A stretch of 64,000 bases of DNA from Adiantum capillus-veneris (lineage: Eukaryota; Streptophyta; Polypodiopsida; Polypodiales; Pteridaceae). The DNA is taken from the NCBI GenBank assembly GCA_014529385.2, contig CM043942.1, positions 112,996,141 to 113,060,140 on the forward strand. The letters run 5' to 3'. The notes under the pieces are model-generated. The model was given only the letters and a program-made list of their open reading frames with translations. It had not been told where the DNA came from and searched no databases. Shown one piece after another: positions 47,411 through 58,309 of the stretch. Position 1 is the first letter of the stretch, and every line of letters starts with the position of its first letter. The translations under genes were made by a program, and so were the position numbers.

Positions 47411-48758
47411 AATCAATGGTTTCAAACAGAAAAGGATAAATATTCTAAAGAATTGAAAGAAATCAAGGTATTACTGACACAGCAGACCAATGACAACCCT
47501 CTAGCATTCTGGGACAGAGAAGAGTATTGGGTTTCTCTTCCAGGAAACCCTCCAACTGCTAGATTAAAGGCAACACATTCTGGAATATCATTGGAAGACA
47601 CCAAATTATGCAATGAGAAAATTAGTCAGTTACTTAGGGATGGATTGATTTCTCCATCTAATAATGCATTTGCTTGTCAAGCATTCTATGTTAATAATCA
47701 CTCTAAGCAGAAGAGGGGGAAGAAGAGACTTGTCATAAATTATAAGCCTATCAATGGTTGGCTAGAACCTCACACATGTCCCCTGCCACTTAAAGATGAT
47801 CTTCTCAGAAGAATAAAAAGTTGTAAGATTTTTTCTAAATTCCATTTGAAGAGCGATTTTTGGCAATTCAAGATACAGCCAGCTGACAGACATATGACAA
47901 GCTTTGTTCCTCAGGGTATGTTCGAGTGGAATATCTTACCAATGGGTCTCAAACCTGGGTCTCAAAGTGGCTCCTTCCCTATGCCAGGAAAGGATTGAAT
48001 TAATCTTCGCAGATTGCAAGGAATTTCTGGTATTATATATAGATGATATCTTAGTTTATTCTAAGGATATCAGTAGCCACATTAAGCATCTGCATATGTT
48101 TATTTAAAAATTGCAAAAAACTGGTCTAGTACTGAGTTTGAAGAAAATTGAGCTTTGCCATTCTCAGGTGGTATTTCTAGGAGTTGAGCTTTTCTCAGGA
48201 TGCATCAGAATACAGTCCCATGTTTTGAACAAGCTTCAAAACTTCCCTGATATTTTCTCTGAAAAGAAGCAGTTGCAATCTTTTGTTGGATGTCTACAAT
48301 GGATCGCTCCCCAATACCCTCATGTTGCCAAAGACTTGCTAATATTCAAAGAACTGGAGTGCAGTACACATTTCTTTTGGATTGACCAAATGACAAAAAC
48401 AATCCAACAGATAAAGCAGGTGTGTTGTCACTTGCCACCCTTGCAAATTCCATATGATAAACCATTGGTAGTGTACTCCGATGCCTGCGAGGAAGCCTGT
48501 GGAGGAATACTGTGCAAAAATACTGAAAGCGGTCCTATCATCTGCCGATGGGCATCTGGACGCGTTAAAGACCTCGAAGTAAAATACCATTCTATCCAGA
48601 GAGAGCTACTGGCAGGAGTCAACTCTGTCTTGGCCTTTCGCTTGTTTTTAATGGGAGTACCTTTCACACTTCGAAGGGACCTCAAGCATTTCGATAAATT
48701 CTTGGAAGAAAAGAATGCTGGGAAGGTGGGAAATATGTGTATTTTTCGATGGTCATAT
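47411..48758 (+). pseudogene. EPRV family 1 RT-RNase H, unit 1
   Basis: RT: LVINYKPIN near 47735, IFSKFHLKS (the catalytic Asp position is changed to His, FDLKS in unit 2), FVPQGMFEWN, then the palm YIDD near 48040 (LYIDDILVYSKD). A small duplication of GGGTCTCAAA near 47945-47960 shifts the frame between them. After a stop near 48108 the thumb and connection follow, and RNase H starts with VVYSDA near 48470 and includes HSIQRELLAGVNSVLAF. It breaks at 48758, where the sequence jumps back to RT. Confidence 0.85.
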
Positions 48759-49605
48759 GTTCGAATGGAATGTCTTACCAATGGGTCTCAAATCGGCTCC
48801 TTCCCTATGCCAGGAAAAGATTGAATTAATCTTCACAGATTGTAGGAAATTTTTGCTATTATATATAGATGATATCTTAGTCTATTCTAAGGATATCAGT
48901 AGCCATATTAAGCATCTGCATATGTTTATAAAAAAATTGCAAAAAATTGGTTTAGTACTGAGTTTGAAGAAAATTGAGCTTTGCCAGTCTCAGGTGGCAT
49001 TTCTAGGAGTTGAGCTTTTCTTAGGATGCATCAAATGCAGTCCCATGTTCTCAACAAGCTTCAAAACTTTCCTGATGTTTTCTCTCAAAAGAAGCAACTG
49101 TAGTCTTTTGTTGGATGTTTACAATGGGTCGTTCCTCAATACCCTCATCTTGCCAAAGATATGCTAATTTTCAAAGAAATGGAGCACAATACACATTTCT
49201 TTTGGACTGATCAAATGACAAAAACAATCCAACAGATAAAACAAGTTTGCTGTCACTTGCCACCCTTGCTAATTTCATCTGATAAACCATTGGTAGTATA
49301 CTCCGCTGCCTCCAAAGAAGCCTGGAGAGGAATACTGTGCGAAGACACTGAAAGCGGCTACTGGCAGGAGTTAACTCTGTGTTGGCCTTTTGCTTGTTTT
49401 TAATGGGAGTACCTTTCAAACTTCGAATTGACCTCAAGCATTTCGATAAATTCTTGGAGGAAAAGAATGCTGGCAAAGTGGAAAATACACGTATTTTCCT
49501 ATGGTCATATGAGCTTAGTCACTTCGACATCTCCTACGAATATGTGCCAGACCACAAAAACAATATTACTCTCTCGCATAAAAAAGGGGGGCTTCTGGCA
49601 ACATC
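48759..49605 (+). pseudogene. EPRV family 1 RT-RNase H, duplicated partial copy
   Basis: Directly after the broken RNase H, RT sequence starts again at MFEWNVLPMGLK, passes YIDD near 48866 and runs again through RNase H to about 49560. A frameshift near 49040, a ~90-bp loss within RNase H near 49350 and other breaks are present. The junction around 48755-48760 shares TATG with both parents, so a short-homology event is plausible. Confidence 0.85.
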
Positions 49606-50761
49606 TTGCCAGAAGACATAGACTGGATTGTGTTTTGGGATGATGCTTGCGTAGTATATGAAGAAAAGGAGTTAGATGAGATGGATGTGTTTTTACCTGA
49701 AATCTTTCCAGACTCGACAGCATCCTCTAAAGAGGACTCTGATATTAGCATTGATGAGGAGGCTAACCCTATTAGTAGGGAAACATGCAAAATTCTTCCT
49801 CTACTAGTCTCAAACGGGTAAGTAAAATTGGTGCCATGACCATACTCGATATAAATGGTCTTACCCAAGAAGAAATCTAGAAGATTTTCGAGTTTATATA
49901 TAGCTCTGCACATTATGAAATCCTAGATAAAGATTTAACGCAGACAATCTGTTTCCATGATTGTGGCTGGATTCCAGGGTATGCTCAGGGCCTCGTGGGA
50001 TGACCTGAGTATAGAAAGCAAAACGTGCATCATGCAGGGAGGACCTGAAGGCAGGGAAAACTTTGACAATGTCATTTTATTATTTTTTGCCACCCTTGTA
50101 ATGCAGTTCTTAGGTTCTACCAGCAAAATTCATGATCGCAATCTTCAAGCTTTGTGATTTTACACAGGTAAAGAAGTATCAGTATCACATGACCCAACTC
50201 ATGTACCAGTTTCCAGGTGGATACTTCATAACTGAGTACAAATAGTACTATGTTTATTACTTTCCAGAATCATGTACTAATTTGATAAAGAAAAGAATTG
50301 AAGCTGTTGGTCCGCACATTGATGAAAACATTTCGATTGCTCAGATAAATTCGTTCATTAATGAAGTTACTGATTTAGAGTGTGCTCGACTTCGAGTAAA
50401 GCGAGGCATCAAGCAGGTAAAAGGATTCAACTCCAGTTTTTACACTAAGGAAACTAAAGCTCAGCAGTTTGGGTGCAAGCAATCTGAGGAATGTAACTGC
50501 AAGGTAAAGCAACATAGAAACAAATATGGTAAGCGGTTCAAAGTGGTTAGGAAAAAGAGAAAGCTTAGCAAAGAAGAAAGACAACATGTAAAATGCTATA
50601 TCTGTGGGAAACCTGGTCATATTGCTCCTAACTGTCCCAAAAGAAAGATAAAGTTTGGAAATGATGTTTTGAAAGACAGGTATGAGTACAAGGTGGTTTA
50701 CTGCAACGTCCTTCAGAAAAAGGATTATCCAATTTGGCAGTATACCTCGTACAAATCTGAT
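49606..50761 (+). pseudogene. EPRV family 1 capsid region, unit 2, 5' part (split by copia)
   Basis: Starts at PEDIDWIVF directly after the RNase H end of unit 1, with no movement protein. The acidic part has a short loss near 49795. The frame 50282-50788 carries LECARLRVKRGIKQVKGF and an intact zinc knuckle (CYICGKPGHIAPNC, from 50594). The copia LTR begins at 50767; the capsid resumes at 55864. A stop at 50241-50243 lies upstream. Confidence 0.83.
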
Positions 50762-50766
50762 GACTT

Positions 50767-50993
50767 TGTTACCATATACATGTGGTAGTGATGTGTGTGA
50801 ACACACTAGGACCGCCGGGGCATTTTTTCCCTCTTTAGGAGGTTTTTTCCCCCGTGCATTGTATATACGCCCATCACTCTAGGGCTATCTATCTTTCCAT
50901 TGCACACTAAGTAATACACTCTCTATTGTGTGCCTTGAGCTTCCTTCGTCTTCTCCAAGCTGTGTGTGTTTCTCTGCAACCCTAATTCCAACA
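50767..50993 (+). repeat. 5' LTR of the complete copia family A element
   Basis: 227 bp, TGTTACC...CCAACA. A TATA-like TATATA lies at 50862-50867, 95 bases in, and would drive transcription. Confidence 0.98.
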
Positions 50994-50995
50994 AT

Positions 50996-51007
50996 TGGTA
51001 TCAGAGC
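50996..51007 (+). other. Primer binding site, tRNA-iMet type
   Basis: TGGTATCAGAGC two bases after the LTR; a perfect match to the usual copia primer complement. Confidence 0.95.
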
Positions 51008-51269
51008 AGGTCACGTCCTCCCGGGCTTAGTCGCCAGCTGCTCCAGCACACGCCTGCTCCAGCACACGCCTGCTCATTTCGGCCTCCGTTTCCACTACGG
51101 GCAGTACTGCACAGGCTATTTCGTCATTTTGTGCAGATTTTCTGTCAGTGCCGTTTTCTGCATAACAGGTGCCTTATAGTCTTCTACGGTTTGTGCTATA
51201 TAGCACAAGTTGTTCCCGCTCCATTTCTCCTATTTTCGGGCAGTTTTCACATCAGGTGCAGCATTTACC
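51008..51269 (+). other. Leader of the complete copia family A element
   Basis: About 260 bp between primer site and gag, with a short repeat of GCTCCAGCACACGCCT at 51040-51070. The gag frame is open 20 codons upstream of the likely start. Parts (a CACAGGCTATTTCGTCATTT block) resemble the family B leader weakly. Confidence 0.6.
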
Positions 51270-54200
51270 ATGGCTGACAACAACAACACAGATGTGTTCA
51301 AGATGTTTGCTGCTGAGGACAGGTTGGATGGGGACAACTACCCTATGTGGGCTTATATGATGCAACACGTTCTTGTGTCAAAAGGTGTCTGGAACATTGT
51401 GCAGGGCATTGATGTACGTCCTGGTTCTGAAGATGTAGGCGATATTGAGGATGTTGCAGGTCTTGCTGCAAGGATTGCAGCTGTTAGAGTTGTTTTGCCT
51501 ACAGCAGAACAAGCTCGTTGGGATGTTAAGGATGCGCAGGCTCATGCATTGATTGCGTTGTCTGTGAAGCGCACCATTATTCCTCACATCCGTTCAGCAA
51601 AATCTGCAAAACAGGCTTGGGATATTCTAGCAGGTCTTTATGCAAGCCGCAATGAGGCTAAAATTGCTTTGCTGCGTAAAGAGCTAGAGTCGAAGATTAT
51701 GCATGAGGAAGATGATATGGACACTTTCCTTGCTAGTGTCAAGGATATCAATGAGCAACTCATTTCTGCAGGTGAAGTCATTTCTGACAGTTCCCTTGTG
51801 CAGACTGTTCTTGATGCCTTACCAGATTCCTACCAGACTTTTGCTAGTACTTGGAGACTGATGACCCAAGGAAATCCTGAAGTTGTCAAGTTTGATGCAT
51901 TATGCACATTGCTGTTGCAAGAGTCACTTTCTAGAAAAAACAGGACTAGGCAGCGTGCAGTTGAACAGGCTTTTATTGCTTCTCAAAGAAAGGGTGGTAA
52001 CAGTAATGCAGCCACTTCTTATGGTTCTGCTGCGAGTGGCAAAATTTCTGTTCCTAATGCTTCTGCTGGCAGCACTTCGTCTGGCAATTCTGGTGACAAG
52101 GGCAAAAAGAAAATGCGTTGCCATTATTGTAAAGCCAATGATCACTTGATCAAGTCGTGTCCTAAGTTGAAGGCCAAAGAGGCTAAGAAGAAAGAGGGTG
52201 GTTCCACTGCAAATGCTGGTTCCACTACAAATGCAGCCATTGTTGAGTCTTCTGTGAAAGGAGATTGTGATGCTGATGTTGATGCAGAATGGGCTTTTAG
52301 CGCAGAGTGCACTTACAATCCTGCTGTCCATGATGCATGCTTGTCAGTTGCTGCAGATTCACATGTGTGGTATTTCGACAGTGGTGCTACAAAGCACATT
52401 ACCTCACATCGTGAATTGTTTACCTCTCTCGAGTCTGTCCCTCATGGGAATTCAGTCACTTGTGCCAACAACGCCTCTTATCCAGTTCAGGGAGTTGGAA
52501 AGATTGTGCTCACTGCTGCTAATGGCAGTTCCTTCACACTTGTTGATGCACTTTATGTACCTGGGATCAAGAAGAATCTATTGTCTGTATCCGCACTTGC
52601 TAGACTTGGACTTGTAGTCAAATTTGTGGATGACAGATGTACAGTTCATGATCTCAGTTTTGGTGATGAAATTGTTGCATCTGGGCTTTTGTGCCGTGGG
52701 CTGTATAAGCTCACTTTGTATGACAAGTGTGGACAAAATTTTGCAAATGCTGTTGCAGATTCAAGGGCTATTTCAGATGCAAAACTTTGGCATGCACGTT
52801 TTGGTCATCTGAATTTTGCCAATTTGCTGCGTTTGCAGAAATCTGATATGGTTGCTTCTTTGCCGCCTCTTGAAGCACCTATCAAACATGTTTGTGAAGG
52901 CTGTATTCTGGGTAAAATGCAGCGTTCTAAGTTTCCAAAGGATGGTTCAGTTAGGGCCACATGCAGGTTGCAACTTGTGCATAGTGATGTTTGTGGGCCC
53001 ATGCAAACTCCGTCCTTGGGCAATTACCTGTACTTCGTGACTTTCATTGATGATTACTCCAGGCATGCATGGGTATTTCCGCTTAAAGCAAAGTTCGAAG
53101 TTTTTATGTGCTCCAAACAATTTTTGGCTATGGCTGAAAATGTCTCAAAATGTACTATGGGCACCCTCCGTTCCGATCGAGGGGGGGAGTATATGTCTCA
53201 TGAATTTAATGCATTTCTGGCTAGTCGTGGGATAAAACACCAATGTACAGTGCCTTATACACCTCAGCAAAATGGTGTTGCTGAGAGGAAAAACAGGTCA
53301 CTAACGGAAATGGCACGATGTATGGTCAAAAGTCAAGCTTTGCCGCATTCTTTTTGGCTTGAGGCCATCATGTGTGCCACTTATGTACTTAACAGGTGTC
53401 CTACGAAAGCTTTGCAGTCTATTACTCCATATGAAGCATGGCATGATAGAAAACCTTCTATTGAGCACATGCGTGTTTTTGGCTGTTTGGCATATGCTTT
53501 GGTGCCACAAGTGCAGCGCAGAAAATTGGATGATAAGGCTGTCAAATGTATTTTTGTTGGTTATAGTGCTGAAAGCAAAGGTTACAGGTTGTATCATCCG
53601 CAAACAAAACGTATTTTGGTTTCACGGGATGTAGTGTTTGTGGAAGATTCTGTTCAACCCTTGCTGTCATGTACTAGAGACAGTAATGTAAGCTCACAGG
53701 ACATTTATGACACTTTGTTGCCTCTTTTCAGTGGTGGAAATACGAATGTAAGTTCCAATGAGGCAAATGTACAGCCTATGGGGGTTTCTGAAAATGTTTT
53801 AGAACAGCCTATTACTGATGCAGATGTACATGATGTACTTGATGAGGAAAGGGCTGAAAATGAGCAGGCTAGAGGTATGCCAAAATGGCTGGTGCACACT
53901 TTGCGTGACAGTAAATTGGATGCACCTTTATCTAGTCGTACTCGTTCAGGCTCTCGCCATGCATCTTATGCATCAGATTGTTATGCTTTGGCTGTGTCTA
54001 GTTTACATGATGTTGAGGAGCCTCTGTCTTTTGATGAAGCACAGAATTCAGAAAATTGGATTGCTGCCATGAAATCAGAATATGATGCACTTATAGAGAA
54101 TGACACATGGACTTTATGTGATTTGCCTCCTGGCAAAAAGGCCATTGGTACGAAGTGGGTTTACAAGTTGAAACGCAAGCCGGATGGTGAGATCGATCGC

Positions 54201-55556
54201 CATAAGGCTCGACTTGTTGCAAAGGGTTATGCACAACAAAAAGGCATAGATTATGAAGAGACTTTTGCTCCCACTTGTCGTATGACTACTGTGCGCTTTC
54301 TATGTGCATTGGCAGCTCATTTTGGTTGGGATGTACATCAATCAGACATTGTTACTGCTTTCTTGAATGGTGACATATTTGAGGAAGTTTATGTAACGCA
54401 GCCTCGCGGTTTTGTCATAAAAGGACAAGAGGACAAAGTGTGCAAATGTAGGAAGGCTTTGTATGGGTTGAAGCAATCTCCTCGTGCTTGGTATGAGAAA
54501 GCTGACACTCATTTGGTTAAACGAGGCTTTCGTAACAGTCCAACAGAAAGCACATTGTATGTAAAGCGTGAGGATGATGTATTTCTCATTGTGGTTCTTT
54601 ATGTTGATGATTTGCTGATCACTGGACCAAATGAGAGACATATTGCTGAATTTAAGGCTGATTTGAATGCTACTTTCAAGATGAAAGATTTGGGGCTGTT
54701 GCATCATTACTTGGGTATACAGTTTAAGCAGTGTGATGGTGGTATTGCCTTGTGTCAGAAAAGTTACATAGAGACATTGCTATGTAAGTTTGGACTTGAG
54801 GATTGCAAACCTATTGCCACTCCCATGGAAACAGGTTTGAAGTTGAGTCTACATGATGCTGGCGATCCTGCTGATGTCACTCTTTACCAAACTGCTGTTG
54901 GCTGCCTCATTTATGTATGCAACACGAGGCCAGATATTCAGTTTGCAGTCTCGCAGGTCAGCAGATTTATGCATAGCCCAGGGTCTAAGCATTGGCAGGC
55001 TGTCAAGAGGATTTTCCGCTACCTTAGTGGCACTTTACATCTTGGCTTGTTTTATCCCAAGGGGGGATCATTGCCGCCAGACTTACATGCTTTTTCGGAC
55101 TCAGATTGGGCTGGTTGTTTTGACACGCGAGTGTCCACAAGTGGTTTTTGTTTCATGCTTGGCAGTTCATGTATATCATGGTTGAGCAAGAAGCAACCTA
55201 CTGTGGCCACTTCGAGTTGTGAGGCTGAGTACAGGGCAGTCTTCACAGCTACGGTTGAGTGTGTATGGCTCAGACGCCTTATGGCTGACTTGGGTGTTGG
55301 ACAGGACACTGCCAACACTATCTTCACTGACAGTCAGAGCGCATTGGCAGTTGCGAGGAACCCAGTTTTTCATGCTCGCACAAAGCACATTGAGGTGCAT
55401 TACCACTATGTCAGGGAAAGGCTCTCAGCAGGAGAGATCAGCTTGGCTTATGTGCCAACACAGGACAACCTTGCAGATCTTTTCACAAAGGCATTGTCTC
55501 GTGAGAAGCTTGAAGCTTTCCGCAAAGCTTTGGGCTTACTCCCCTTTGTGGACTGA
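51270..55556 (+). CDS. gag-pol: Ty1-copia gag-pol polyprotein, intact (1428 residues)
   Basis: This encodes all retrotransposon proteins in one frame. I chose the ATG at 51270 because of its ACCATGG context and match to the starts of copies 1 and 2; the frame is open to 51210. Domains (residues from this start): gag 1-280; zinc knuckle C284-C287-H292-C297; aspartic protease D370-S-G-A; GAG-pre-integrase and integrase zinc site around H508-H513 and C542-C545; integrase core D573, D636, E672 (DD35E spacing); reverse transcriptase with D1026 (QSDIVTAF) and YVDD at 1111-1114; RNase H with D1277, E1318 and D1354. The order protease-integrase-RT-RNase H defines Ty1-copia. All catalytic residues that I could place are present and the length is normal. 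Translation as one frame implies that Gag excess, if any, must be made by another route. Confidence 0.97.
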   Translation: MADNNNTDVFKMFAAEDRLDGDNYPMWAYMMQHVLVSKGVWNIVQGIDVRPGSEDVGDIEDVAGLAARIAAVRVVLPTAEQARWDVKDAQAHALIALSVKRTIIPHIRSAKSAKQAWDILAGLYASRNEAKIALLRKELESKIMHEEDDMDTFLASVKDINEQLISAGEVISDSSLVQTVLDALPDSYQTFASTWRLMTQGNPEVVKFDALCTLLLQESLSRKNRTRQRAVEQAFIASQRKGGNSNAATSYGSAASGKISVPNASAGSTSSGNSGDKGKKKMRCHYCKANDHLIKSCPKLKAKEAKKKEGGSTANAGSTTNAAIVESSVKGDCDADVDAEWAFSAECTYNPAVHDACLSVAADSHVWYFDSGATKHITSHRELFTSLESVPHGNSVTCANNASYPVQGVGKIVLTAANGSSFTLVDALYVPGIKKNLLSVSALARLGLVVKFVDDRCTVHDLSFGDEIVASGLLCRGLYKLTLYDKCGQNFANAVADSRAISDAKLWHARFGHLNFANLLRLQKSDMVASLPPLEAPIKHVCEGCILGKMQRSKFPKDGSVRATCRLQLVHSDVCGPMQTPSLGNYLYFVTFIDDYSRHAWVFPLKAKFEVFMCSKQFLAMAENVSKCTMGTLRSDRGGEYMSHEFNAFLASRGIKHQCTVPYTPQQNGVAERKNRSLTEMARCMVKSQALPHSFWLEAIMCATYVLNRCPTKALQSITPYEAWHDRKPSIEHMRVFGCLAYALVPQVQRRKLDDKAVKCIFVGYSAESKGYRLYHPQTKRILVSRDVVFVEDSVQPLLSCTRDSNVSSQDIYDTLLPLFSGGNTNVSSNEANVQPMGVSENVLEQPITDADVHDVLDEERAENEQARGMPKWLVHTLRDSKLDAPLSSRTRSGSRHASYASDCYALAVSSLHDVEEPLSFDEAQNSENWIAAMKSEYDALIENDTWTLCDLPPGKKAIGTKWVYKLKRKPDGEIDRHKARLVAKGYAQQKGIDYEETFAPTCRMTTVRFLCALAAHFGWDVHQSDIVTAFLNGDIFEEVYVTQPRGFVIKGQEDKVCKCRKALYGLKQSPRAWYEKADTHLVKRGFRNSPTESTLYVKREDDVFLIVVLYVDDLLITGPNERHIAEFKADLNATFKMKDLGLLHHYLGIQFKQCDGGIALCQKSYIETLLCKFGLEDCKPIATPMETGLKLSLHDAGDPADVTLYQTAVGCLIYVCNTRPDIQFAVSQVSRFMHSPGSKHWQAVKRIFRYLSGTLHLGLFYPKGGSLPPDLHAFSDSDWAGCFDTRVSTSGFCFMLGSSCISWLSKKQPTVATSSCEAEYRAVFTATVECVWLRRLMADLGVGQDTANTIFTDSQSALAVARNPVFHARTKHIEVHYHYVRERLSAGEISLAYVPTQDNLADLFTKALSREKLEAFRKALGLLPFVD

Positions 55557-55621
55557 TCCTGTCCTCAGGGCATGGCACTTCCCTTTACTCATGTGCCAGC
55601 TCTCGTTCACCGCATCACTCC

Positions 55622-55631
55622 AGGGGGGATT
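55622..55631 (+). other. Polypurine tract of the complete copia element
   Basis: AGGGGGGATT sits directly before the 3' LTR and would prime plus-strand synthesis. Confidence 0.88.
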
Positions 55632-55858
55632 TGTTACCATATACATGTGGTAGTGATGTGTGTGAACACACTAGGACCGCCGGGGCATTTTTTCCCTCTT
55701 TAGGAGGTTTTTTCCCCCGTGCATTGTATATACGCCCATCACTCTAGGGCTATCTATCTTTCCATTGCACACTAAGTAATACACTCTCTATTGTGTGCCT
55801 TGAGCTTCCTTCGTCTTCTCCAAGCTGTGTGTGTTTCTCTGCAACCCTAATTCCAACA
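55632..55858 (+). repeat. 3' LTR of the complete copia family A element
   Basis: 227 bp, apparently identical to the 5' LTR; TATATA at 55727-55732. Confidence 0.98.
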
Positions 55859-55863
55859 GACTT

Positions 55864-56465
55864 TGACTCTTCAACTGAAGATTCTACTGTAGAATTTACA
55901 CCTATAGAAGAGCCTGTTTTCTCATATGATAGTTTTGCTAAAATGTCTAATATAGTGAAAAAGCCATATTTCTTCCCAAAGTTAAAAAGGTACGAGTCGT
56001 CCACAGAAGATGAGGCAACTACTAGTACCAGTGAAGAATCTGAAACATGGAAAAGAAATTCAAGGCCCTTGAAGATGAATCTATCCAAGAAAGAGTAACA
56101 AAGCTATCAACCACTACCACTATTTAGAAGTATGGTTGAAAGAACCTCAAAAATCATTAATCAACCTGAATGGAAGGAGAAGATGAAACAACGAGATATT
56201 TTTATCAGCCAACCACCGCCCGAAGTGCAACCCTCAACCACTGGAGAATCTTCTGCTTCAACCTCCACTTCAAAACAATCACCAATAGAGCAGGTAGCTG
56301 AATTTATCCAGGTATGCAGTAAAAATGACAAAGCTATTCTGGATGCTATCCAAGCTGTGCATCTTGAATGCAAAGAATTGGGAAGACGCATAATAACAAT
56401 GGAATTTCAACTTGCTGCTACTGAAGCCAAAGTTGATCAAACTCATGCTATAGCTGCTAATCTAT
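55864..56465 (+). pseudogene. EPRV family 1 capsid region, unit 2, 3' part
   Basis: This continues the capsid frame interrupted at 50761 (left side ends in KSDD; right side continues DSSTEDSTVEF). The acidic tail, then SRPLKMNLSKKE with a stop at 56096-56098, then RSMVERTSKIINQPEWKEKMKQRD, QPPPEVQPS and a coiled-coil-like stretch. Matches unit 1 (46230-46856) and unit 3 closely. Confidence 0.85.
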
Positions 56466-56908
56466 CAAAAATGGTTGCCCTACAACAAGTGGCTGATGAA
56501 CCAATTAGTGAATGGAATCCTGATCATATTATGAATGTATGCGATGTTATTCACTTTGATGCCAAATTTAATAGAGCCTTCTATTTGGAAGTTTAGATCA
56601 AGTTTCCACACACCCAATCATTCCATGTTGATGCTCTGTGGAACTCCGGCTCTGTAATGTCCTACCGTAATCAAGCTCTTGTTCCACCCCACTTGATTCA
56701 ATACCTACCTTCTGGTATTACTGTCTTGTATGCTAACAATACTAGGGTAAGAATACAAAAGTTAGTCTCTTACAAAATTGCAATTGGGAAAGCGAAGTTT
56801 ATAATAACTCTTTATCTGCGCCCTCACCCAAATACAGATCTTACATTAGGTGTAGATCTTGTGTCTCAGGTAACTCCTTTCACTATTCTCCCTGACTCAT
56901 CTCTGTAG
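56466..56908 (+). pseudogene. EPRV family 1 aspartic protease, unit 2
   Basis: The active-site region reads ALWNSGSVMSYRNQ, so the catalytic aspartate and the threonine of DTG are both changed. Stops at 56594-56596 and 56906-56908 break the frame. It cannot be an active protease. Confidence 0.82.
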
Positions 56909-58309
56909 TTTTATGTGAAGACTACAGCTTACGAGGTAAGCAAGAAGTCCAGAGGCACTCTTCTTCTCGAGGGGATGATTCCTACTCTCCCTGATCCTCA
57001 AAAAGAAGAGCGATTCAATCAATGGTTTCAAATAGAAAAGGGTAAATATTCTAAAGAATTGAAAGAAATCAGGGTATTACTGACACAACAGACTAATGAC
57101 AACCCTCTAGCTCCATCTAATAATGCATTTGCTTGTCAAGCGTTTTATGTTAATAATCACTCTGAGCAGAAAAGGGAGAAGAAGAGACTTGTCATAAATT
57201 ATAAGCCTATCAATGATTGGCTAGAACCTTGCAGATTTTCCCTACCACTTAAAGATGATCTTCTCAGAAGGATAAAAAGTTGTAAGATTTTTTCTAAATT
57301 CGATCTGAAGAGCGGTTTTTGGCAATTCAAGATACAGCCAAGTGACAGGCATAAGACAAGCTTTGTGGTGTCTTAGGGTAGTTCAAGTGGAATGTCTTAC
57401 CAATGGGTCTCAAATCAGCTTCTTCCCTATGCCAGGAAAGGATTGAATAATTCTTTGTAGATTGCAAGGACTTTTTGCTATTATATATAGATGATATCTT
57501 AGTCTATTCTAAGGATATCAATAGCCACATTAAGCATTCCCATATGTTTATTCAAATATTGCAAAACACTGGTCTAGTACTAAGTTTGAAGAAAATTGAG
57601 CTTTTGCCATTCTCAGGTGGCATTTCTAGGAGTTGAGCTTTTCATAGGATGCATCAGAATGCAGTCCCATGTTCTCAACAAGCTTCAAAACTTCCCCGAT
57701 ATTTTCTCTGAAAAAAAGCAGATGCAGTCTTTTGTTGGATGTCTACAATGGATCGCTCCCCAATACCCTCATGTTGCCAAAGACGTGCTAATATTCAAAG
57801 AACTGGAGCGCACTACACATTTCTTTTGGGTTGACCAAATGACAAAAAAAGTCCAACAGATAAAGCAGGTGTGCTGTCACTTGCCACCCTTGAAAATTTC
57901 ATCTGATAAACCATTGGTAGTGTACTTCGATACCTCCGAGGAAGCTTGGGGAGGAATATTGTGCGACGATACTAAAAACGGTCTTGTCATCTGCCAATGG
58001 ACATCTGGACGATTTAAAGACCCCGAAGTAAAATACCATTCTATCCAGAGAGAGCTACTTGCAGGAGTCAACTCTGTCTTGGCCTTTCGCTTGTTTTTAA
58101 TGGGAATACCTTTTACACTTCGAAGTGACCTCAAGCATTTCGCTAAATTCTTGGAAGAAAAGAATGTTGGCAAGGTGGAAAATACGCCTGTTTTCCAATG
58201 GTCATATAAGCTTAGTCACTTCGACATCTCCTACGAATATGTGCCAGGCCACAAAAACAATATTGCTGATTACTCTCTCGCATGAAAAAAGGGGTCTTCT
58301 AGAAATATC
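56909..58309 (+). pseudogene. EPRV family 1 RT-RNase H, unit 2
   Basis: About 150 bp is missing near 57110 compared with unit 1 (from DNPLA directly to PSNNAFACQAF). RT continues with LVINYKPIN, IFSKFDLKSGFWQFKIQP, then a stop/frameshift near 57370, and YIDD near 57490. RNase H at 57596-58285 is the best kept of the locus (VVYFDTSEEAWGGIL, HSIQRELLAGVNSVLAF, ending in NNIADYSLA and a stop). Unit 3 begins immediately after, at about 58310. Confidence 0.87.

Larger units (their letters stand above)
50762..55863 (+). mobile_element. Complete Ty1-copia family A element with identical LTRs
   Basis: The LTRs (50767-50993 and 55632-55858) are both 227 bp and I found no difference between them. A 5-bp target duplication GACTT (50762-50766 and 55859-55863) flanks the element. 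Primer site, leader, one uninterrupted gag-pol frame and polypurine tract are all present. It is inserted in the capsid region of an EPRV copy. Every part needed for autonomous transposition is visible; activity itself cannot be read from sequence. Confidence 0.98.

Noticed and set aside
50996-51007. tRNA gene at primer sites
   Set aside because: Only 12 bases complementary to the tRNA 3' end are present; no cloverleaf, A box or B box.
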